This document shows, piece by piece, positions 6,416 through 10,438 of a DNA stretch of 10,438 nucleotides; within the stretch, counting starts at the first letter, position 1, and each line of letters opens with the position of its first letter. A model generated the notes under the pieces. That model was not told where the DNA came from. It saw only the letters and a list, made by a program, of their open reading frames with translations, and ran no database searches. The stretch covers positions 1 through 10,438 of the forward strand of contig JAITPL010000008.1 of the NCBI GenBank assembly GCA_031289445.1, in the 5' to 3' direction. The position numbers and the translations under genes were made by a program. This DNA comes from Tannerella sp. Its GTDB lineage: Bacteria > Bacteroidota > Bacteroidia > Bacteroidales > Tannerellaceae.

Positions 6416-7180
6416 ATGAATACAAGACGAGATTTTCTGAAAAGAGCGGCGCTGGCAGGCGTCGGAGCGGCATTAATACCGAAGATTGCGGGGGCTGCCG
6501 TGAGAGAGCAACAGATTGCAAACGCGAAAAAAATTACGCTCAAAAAGGATGGCGTCATTCTTTTTCAGGGTGATTCGATTACCGATTGCGGACGCAAACG
6601 CGAATCTATCAACTGCAACAACGCCGACCAGTTAGGTCTGGGGTATGCCTTGTTTACTGCTACCGGCATACTCAAACGCCATGCCGACAAGCTGCCTAAG
6701 ATATATAATCGCGGCATAAGCGGCCACAAGGTGTTTCAACTGCGTGAGCGCTGGGAGATTGACACTCTGGCTTTTATGCCCGACGTGCTGAGTATCCTTA
6801 TCGGGGTTAACGACTATTGGCACACGCTTTCCGGCGGTTACAAGGGCACAGTCGAGATTTACGAAAACGACTTGCGCAGTCTGCTCAAATACACAAAGGA
6901 GAAGCTGCCTGCCACGCAGTTGATACTATGCGAGCCGTTTGCCGTCAAGGGTGGCTCGGCTATAAACGAAGAAACGTGGTTTCCTGCGTTTGACGATTAT
7001 CGCAAGTCGCTCAAAAAGCTTGCCGTCGAGTTCGACGCCGTCTTTGTGCCATTTCAGTCGGCATTTGATGAGGCTGTAAAGGTCGCTCCGCCAACATATT
7101 GGTCGGCTGACGGCGTTCATCCCGACCTTCCCGGCCGACAGCTTATGGCCGACACATGGCTGGCAGCAACAGGACTTTAA
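6416..7180 (+). CDS. Tat-exported SGNH/GDSL-type hydrolase
   Basis: A 254-residue esterase or lipase-like hydrolase. The N-terminus is a twin-arginine signal (TRRDFLKR, 3-10, then AALAGVGAALIPKIAGAA), so export in folded form to the periplasm is likely, with cleavage near residue 28. The SGNH blocks are in order: block I FQGDSITDCG with nucleophile Ser53, block II GISG (100-103), block III GVND with Asn132, and block V WSADGVHP with Asp232 and His235. All four catalytic positions are therefore present. Related enzymes remove acetyl or other acyl groups from carbohydrates or lipids. A carbohydrate esterase role is plausible in a Bacteroidetes but cannot be read from the sequence. It has its own promoter and stands alone. 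The downstream region carries only repeats, with no clear terminator. Confidence 0.92.
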   Translation: MNTRRDFLKRAALAGVGAALIPKIAGAAVREQQIANAKKITLKKDGVILFQGDSITDCGRKRESINCNNADQLGLGYALFTATGILKRHADKLPKIYNRGISGHKVFQLRERWEIDTLAFMPDVLSILIGVNDYWHTLSGGYKGTVEIYENDLRSLLKYTKEKLPATQLILCEPFAVKGGSAINEETWFPAFDDYRKSLKKLAVEFDAVFVPFQSAFDEAVKVAPPTYWSADGVHPDLPGRQLMADTWLAATGL

Positions 7181-7183
7181 GGC

Positions 7184-7260
7184 GCAATTTAATTGCAATT
7201 TAATTGCTATAATTGCTATTTAATCGGCTTTTGTGGCTGTTTAATCGGCTTTTATGGCTT
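7184..7260 (+). repeat. Short AT-rich tandem repeats after the hydrolase gene
   Basis: GCAATTTAATT occurs twice in tandem (7184-7194, 7195-7205). It is followed by a 21-bp unit, TTTAATCGGCTTTTGTGGCT plus one base, at 7219-7239, repeated at 7240-7260 with two changes. The array starts 3 bases past the hydrolase stop. Likely made by slippage; no function is apparent. Confidence 0.75.
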
Positions 7261-7268
7261 TTATATTG

Positions 7269-7296
7269 GTAGAGACGTTGCATGCAACGTCTCTAC
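7269..7296. repeat. 28-bp perfect palindrome
   Basis: GTAGAGACGTTGCA (7269-7282) is followed immediately by its exact reverse complement (7283-7296), with no loop. It can form a cruciform or an RNA hairpin. It resembles GTAGAGACG-type palindromes dispersed in some bacterial genomes, but I cannot confirm copy number here. Confidence 0.85.
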
Positions 7297-7299
7297 AGT

Positions 7300-7358
7300 A
7301 CCTATCGGGGATGCTGCGGACGTTATTGGGTGTCGTATTGACGCAATCGGGAGCCTTA
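7300..7358 (+). repeat. Dispersed repeat, copy 2
   Basis: Aligns without gaps to 2622-2680 (see that entry), keeping GGGGATGCT, the ATTGGG core, GTCGTATTGA and GCCT. It sits directly downstream of the 28-bp palindrome, and its end overlaps the hairpin at 7352-7380. Confidence 0.65.
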
Positions 7359-7380
7359 TTGTACAAAGTACAATAAGGCT
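7352..7380. repeat. Perfect 13-bp stem hairpin
   Basis: AGCCTTATTGTAC (7352-7364), loop AAA, GTACAATAAGGCT (7368-7380). Pairing is complete. No T-run follows on either strand, so a classic intrinsic terminator is unlikely; it may be part of the repeat family around it. Confidence 0.85.
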
Positions 7381-7390
7381 ATCCAAGTTG

Positions 7391-7418
7391 GAAGGTAGAA
7401 ATCAGAAGGTAGAAATTA
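7391..7418 (+). repeat. 14-bp tandem duplication
   Basis: GAAGGTAGAAATCA (7391-7404) is followed by GAAGGTAGAAATTA (7405-7418), with one difference, then GAAATT. A simple slippage-type repeat. Confidence 0.8.
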
Positions 7419-7526
7419 GAAATTCATAATCCCGCTATCCTTATTGTGTATTATGCAATATGCTTATAATCAATGTTTACATAAAATATTAAATGACGAT
7501 CCGTAAAACGGCCTAATAAGTTATGT

Positions 7527-7606
7527 AGCCCGAATGGGCTTGATTTTCATAACCACAGGTCGCGACCTGTGGCAGTTGATAGCGCTAAGCTCTGTCTGAA
7601 AGACAG
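7527..7606 (-). repeat. Three-hairpin repeat module, copy 2 (inverted)
   Basis: Read on the minus strand: hairpin A CTGTCT-TTC-AGACAG (7606-7592), a 19-base spacer, the large palindrome CCACAGGTCG/CGACCTGTGG (7572-7553), a 12-base linker TTATGAAAATCA (7552-7541) and hairpin B AGCCC-ATTC-GGGCT (7540-7527). Against the other copies the stem of A differs by a C-G to T-A pair change and the large stem by a compensated G-C to A-T change, so pairing is preserved. Confidence 0.85.
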
Positions 7607-7628
7607 GACGTTCATTGTCTTACAAGTG

Positions 7629-7719
7629 CTGCCTTTCAGGCAGTTGTAACTGTTCTTTTTTATCCGCAGGTTGCGGCTTTCGCCTTACCTGCGGTTATGA
7701 AAATATGACTTTTCAAGTC
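7629..7719 (+). repeat. Three-hairpin repeat module, copy 3
   Basis: Hairpin A CTGCCT-TTC-AGGCAG (7629-7643), a 20-base spacer, the large stem CCGCAGGT (7664-7671) with ACCTGCGG (7687-7694) around a 15-base loop that holds GGC-TTTC-GCC, a 12-base linker TTATGAAAATAT (7695-7706) and hairpin B GACTT-TTC-AAGTC (7707-7719). Copy 2 is head-to-head with it, 22 bases away, giving a 193-bp composite. Confidence 0.87.
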
Positions 7720-7751
7720 TTTAGGACATTTGATGGATAGTCATATTATTA

Positions 7752-7783
7752 TTTGCTCAATTTGAAAATTATATCTATCTTTG
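7752..7783 (+). promoter_or_regulatory. Promoter of the methyltransferase-like gene
   Basis: TTTG (7752-7755), a 20-base spacer and TATCTTTG (7776-7783) match the Bacteroides consensus fully. Transcription should begin near 7788-7791. This makes a TTG start at 7788 unlikely and favours the ATG at 7806. Confidence 0.83.
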
Positions 7784-7805
7784 CACGTTGATTGGGCGGC
7801 TAAAA

Positions 7806-10436
7806 ATGTTTGAAAATATAACTTTATCAAAAGAGAAAAACGTTGTAATCACTGATAGACACAGATATTTCGACGAATACGCATATAAGGAACTCAGAGG
7901 TTTTATATGCGGCGGAAGAGTTGCGCGGGATGGAGTTTTGCCGTCAGAAACAAGCGCCTTACCGCTGTTTGAGGAGGTGTCGGACAAAATTAATTCGCTG
8001 ATGGCGGAGCAAGGTCTGCCGCTTAACGTTCTGGTCGAAACGATGGAGCTTTTATTATACGAACTCGTTAAGCCTCAACGCGATATACAATTTTTACTCT
8101 CATATCTTGCACGCGAAACAGTCGGAAAATCGGTTTTGCGAGCATTTAATAATAAATTGGGCTGCAAATGTGTTGATATTCAGTCGCTTTCATATCGTAT
8201 CGGCGACAATATCTCGGAAGCCCGCAAGGTGTTTCAGTCCTTGAGGATATGCGATCCGGCAGCGGGATGCGGCGATTTGCTTCACCTGATATTAGACGAG
8301 ATGATTGCAGTCAAGTCGCAGTTGGGTATCCTCACGGACCGTAACGGCAACCCGCTTTATCAGTACAAGTTTGTTGCAGGCGAAAACGGTCTGACGGCGC
8401 TTGAAAAGAAAGAATTCAGAGTGATAGATCTTGACGGAGATACGAATGAATGTCGCCGCATCCGGGAAGCTCTGTTCGTGGAGAAAGTAAATATCCTCCG
8501 CAACAATCTTTTCGGAGTAGAAGCAGAGCCTTTGGCCGTCCTATTATGCAAACTGCGCCTCTGGCTTGACGTCATCGGCATTCTCGGAGACGCCAAACTA
8601 AAGAAACTGCCTGTTATTGAGAGCAATATCGTTTGTGGCGACGCCTTGGTTAGCCGTTTCACGATGAAAGACGACTTGATGGTGGCATTGAAAAATATCA
8701 ATCACACAGTCGTTGATTATAAGCGACTTGTCGAAAATCATAAAACTAACGAAGACGCATTGGAAAGGCATTATATCGTCGAAATGCTCAACCTTATACG
8801 TAATCGCCTGATAGAAGGGATAGGCTGGTACAGTCGCGATACCGACGAACTGTTGAAGCTGCGCCGCGAATTGTCGAACCTCGGTACGCCGGGGCTTTTT
8901 CCGCTGACCGACAAGGAAGAAGAAGCGCTCAACGGACGGCTGCTACAGCTCAAGGCAAAGATAATCAAACAGGAAAAACAGCTTGCCACATTCCGCCATC
9001 ATCCGGCCTTCGCGCATGCTGTCGAATGGCGCTATATCTTCCCTGAACTGCTCGACGACAAAGGCGAGTTTACCGGCTTCGACGCTATCGCCTCCATCCT
9101 GCCGGACGCCACGCTATCGGCTTTGGGAAGCGACAAGTCGAGCCTCTACAAGCGCATGAACTACAAGGTTTACAAGCGTTCGGCCAATATATCCGAATTG
9201 TATTGCGAACTTGCTAACCGTCTGACTGTTTACGGCGGCTACGCTGTGTTCCTCATGTCGGCTACATGGCACATCGACCCCGCTAATTCGGCTCTCGGCG
9301 AATATCTGGCAGGCGAGATGAATCCGCTGCAGTTGATTATGATTGACAAGTCATCGCCTTTGTTTGGTTTGATGAAGGACAAATCGGCTATGGTCATACA
9401 AAAAGACATAAATCGCCATCAGACCATGGTTTGCCGCATCGACAGTCTGTTTGACCACAAAGCCATTGATATTGAGGCATACGTGCAGCAATACTCGATG
9501 CCGGTCATCTCGCTCGTCGAGAAAGGCGCGTCCAAATCGGGAGCTGCCGAGCCGTTCATGACGCCTTCGAGCGTGGAATATATGAGTATCAACGGCAAAA
9601 TCAACCGTCTGGGGCTGAAAATAAAACATTGGGACGTTCGCGTCTTTTCGGGAGTGATGAGCGGCTGCGACGAGGCTTTTGTTCTCAATCGCGCCGTCAG
9701 AGATGAACTGATTCATGCGGATATAAAAAATTCGGACATAATACGGCCTCTGCTGATGGGCGATTTTATCCGCTCTTACGGCGACGATACTCCCGAACGC
9801 TGGCTGCTCTATATCCCATGGCATTTCCCCCTGCAATACGACAAAACGATAAATGCGGCGTCATCGCGAGCCGAACAGCGTTTCCAAATACAATATCCCG
9901 AAATATACAATCATCTGCAGAAATATAAAGAGCCGCTCTCGTCGCGCAATGCTATCGAGGTAGGGCTTGGTTTCGAATGGTATGCGCTGCAACGCTCCTC
10001 CGGTCTAAATAACAACTGGAACGATTTTGCGGAGCAGAAAATAGTCTGGAAGCGCGATTCGACCGATTACTCTTTCGGCATCGACTATGGAGGGTGCGTC
10101 GTGCTCGAAGACACCTGCTACATGACAGGCCAACATCTTAAATTTTTGCTTGGCGTCCTGAACTCGACAATGGGACGCTTTATGATGAAGGATATCTATC
10201 GCATGTTTTCGGACGAATCGAAAGCGGGCGTTTCGCTGATTGAATCGCTTCCGGTGCCTGTTCCCGGCGGCAAAATGGAGACTGATATTATCACTTTGGT
10301 CAATCGTCGCATCACCGAGAACGGCAAATCCGATGACGACAAACGCTTTACCGAAAGCAAGATAAACCGCCTCGTCTATGACCTCTACGAACTGACCGAC
10401 GACGAAAGAGCCTTTATCCTCTCGCAAGAGCTATAA
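7806..10436 (+). CDS. Type IIG/Eco57I-like methyltransferase, degenerate motif IV
   Basis: An 876-residue protein of the N6-adenine methyltransferase family found in Type IIG restriction enzymes. The SAM-binding side is kept: motif I DPAAGCGDLL (150-159), acidic motif II LFGVEAEP (235-242) and motif III-like IVCGDALVSRF (275-285). A charged helical insert (about 345-395) and VEWRYIFPELLDDKGEFTGFDAIA (407-429, with one flanking residue) are family-typical. Where the family has NPPY/F directly after GFDxxxG, this protein reads I-L-P-D (431-434), so the catalytic motif is lost. The C-terminal half is a TaqI-like target recognition region: GVMSGCDEAFVLN (616-628), DIIRPLLMGDFIRSY (644-658), FLLGVLNSTMGRF (780-792) and SLIESLPVPVP (810-820). 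The first 100 residues are too short and unlike a PD-(D/E)xK nuclease that I can recognise. A TTG start at 7788 would add 6 residues, but it lies at the predicted transcription start. The open frame is intact. It may bind DNA and SAM without methylating; that is inference. Confidence 0.85.
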   Translation: MFENITLSKEKNVVITDRHRYFDEYAYKELRGFICGGRVARDGVLPSETSALPLFEEVSDKINSLMAEQGLPLNVLVETMELLLYELVKPQRDIQFLLSYLARETVGKSVLRAFNNKLGCKCVDIQSLSYRIGDNISEARKVFQSLRICDPAAGCGDLLHLILDEMIAVKSQLGILTDRNGNPLYQYKFVAGENGLTALEKKEFRVIDLDGDTNECRRIREALFVEKVNILRNNLFGVEAEPLAVLLCKLRLWLDVIGILGDAKLKKLPVIESNIVCGDALVSRFTMKDDLMVALKNINHTVVDYKRLVENHKTNEDALERHYIVEMLNLIRNRLIEGIGWYSRDTDELLKLRRELSNLGTPGLFPLTDKEEEALNGRLLQLKAKIIKQEKQLATFRHHPAFAHAVEWRYIFPELLDDKGEFTGFDAIASILPDATLSALGSDKSSLYKRMNYKVYKRSANISELYCELANRLTVYGGYAVFLMSATWHIDPANSALGEYLAGEMNPLQLIMIDKSSPLFGLMKDKSAMVIQKDINRHQTMVCRIDSLFDHKAIDIEAYVQQYSMPVISLVEKGASKSGAAEPFMTPSSVEYMSINGKINRLGLKIKHWDVRVFSGVMSGCDEAFVLNRAVRDELIHADIKNSDIIRPLLMGDFIRSYGDDTPERWLLYIPWHFPLQYDKTINAASSRAEQRFQIQYPEIYNHLQKYKEPLSSRNAIEVGLGFEWYALQRSSGLNNNWNDFAEQKIVWKRDSTDYSFGIDYGGCVVLEDTCYMTGQHLKFLLGVLNSTMGRFMMKDIYRMFSDESKAGVSLIESLPVPVPGGKMETDIITLVNRRITENGKSDDDKRFTESKINRLVYDLYELTDDERAFILSQEL

Positions 10437-10438
10437 AA

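Larger units (their letters stand above)
7181..7805. other. 625-base repeat-rich gap
   Basis: No credible gene lies here. It holds AT-rich tandem repeats (7184-7260), a 28-bp perfect palindrome, a copy of the GDA/GCRI dispersed repeat, a strong 29-base hairpin, a 14-bp tandem duplication, two three-hairpin modules in inverted orientation and the promoter of the next gene. Bases 7440-7526 are AT-rich, with only a small CCGT-AAA-ACGG hairpin at 7501-7511. An open frame at 7193-7429 is made of these repeats and looks fortuitous. Confidence 0.75.

Noticed and set aside
7352..7380. Intrinsic terminator of the hydrolase gene
   Set aside because: The stem is followed by ATCCAAG on the plus strand and by CTCCCG on the minus strand, with no T-run, and it lies about 170 bases past the stop.
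7193..7429. 78-codon open frame in the repeat region
   Set aside because: It is composed of AT-rich tandem repeats, the palindrome and the dispersed repeat; only the short GDA/GCRI part has a second copy, so it is reported as a repeat.
7788..7805. TTG start for the methyltransferase-like gene
   Set aside because: It falls at the predicted transcription start; the ATG at 7806 is 18 bases further on and in frame.

Overview
The window looks like chromosomal DNA from a member of the Bacteroidetes, most likely order Bacteroidales. Four promoters fit the Bacteroides housekeeping pattern (TTTG or TTG, 19-20 bases, TAnnTTTG), and a fifth has a good -7 box only. Starts are preceded by A-rich leaders rather than clear Shine-Dalgarno sites. 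The S15 and PanB proteins are close to the Bacteroides forms, and there is a 6-bladed beta-propeller lipoprotein of Bacteroidetes type. No rRNA, tRNA, CRISPR array or complete insertion sequence is visible.

Layout. 1-147: a repeat module, then a lipoprotein gene (148-1251, +). Converging on it is a two-gene minus-strand operon (1339-1834) encoding DUF4160 and DUF2442 proteins, a possible toxin-antitoxin-like pair. Next is rpsO (2016-2291, +) with its own terminator. A 404-base stretch (2292-2695) follows, filled with hairpin repeats between two copies of a 68-bp direct repeat. Then comes a minus-strand operon, panB (5435-6256) followed by a long gene (2696-5425) that fuses a Pif1-type helicase to an AAA+ ATPase. 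Divergent from panB is a Tat-exported SGNH/GDSL hydrolase (6416-7180, +). A 625-base repeat-rich gap (7181-7805) leads to a large gene (7806-10436, +) of the Type IIG / Eco57I-like DNA methyltransferase family whose catalytic NPPY motif is destroyed.

The genes do not form one pathway. PanB makes ketopantoate for pantothenate/CoA, rpsO is translation housekeeping, and the lipoprotein and hydrolase act in the envelope. The helicase-AAA fusion and the degenerate methyltransferase are the unusual proteins.

The most striking signal is non-coding. A three-hairpin module occurs three times (1-89; 7527-7606 inverted; 7629-7719). Its internal spacings are fixed, it has a constant TTATGAAAAT linker, and its stems change in compensated pairs. 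A second hairpin class forms a 166-bp dyad between rpsO and the helicase fusion. Both look like REP/BIME-type structured mobile repeats, with no mobilising enzyme in view.
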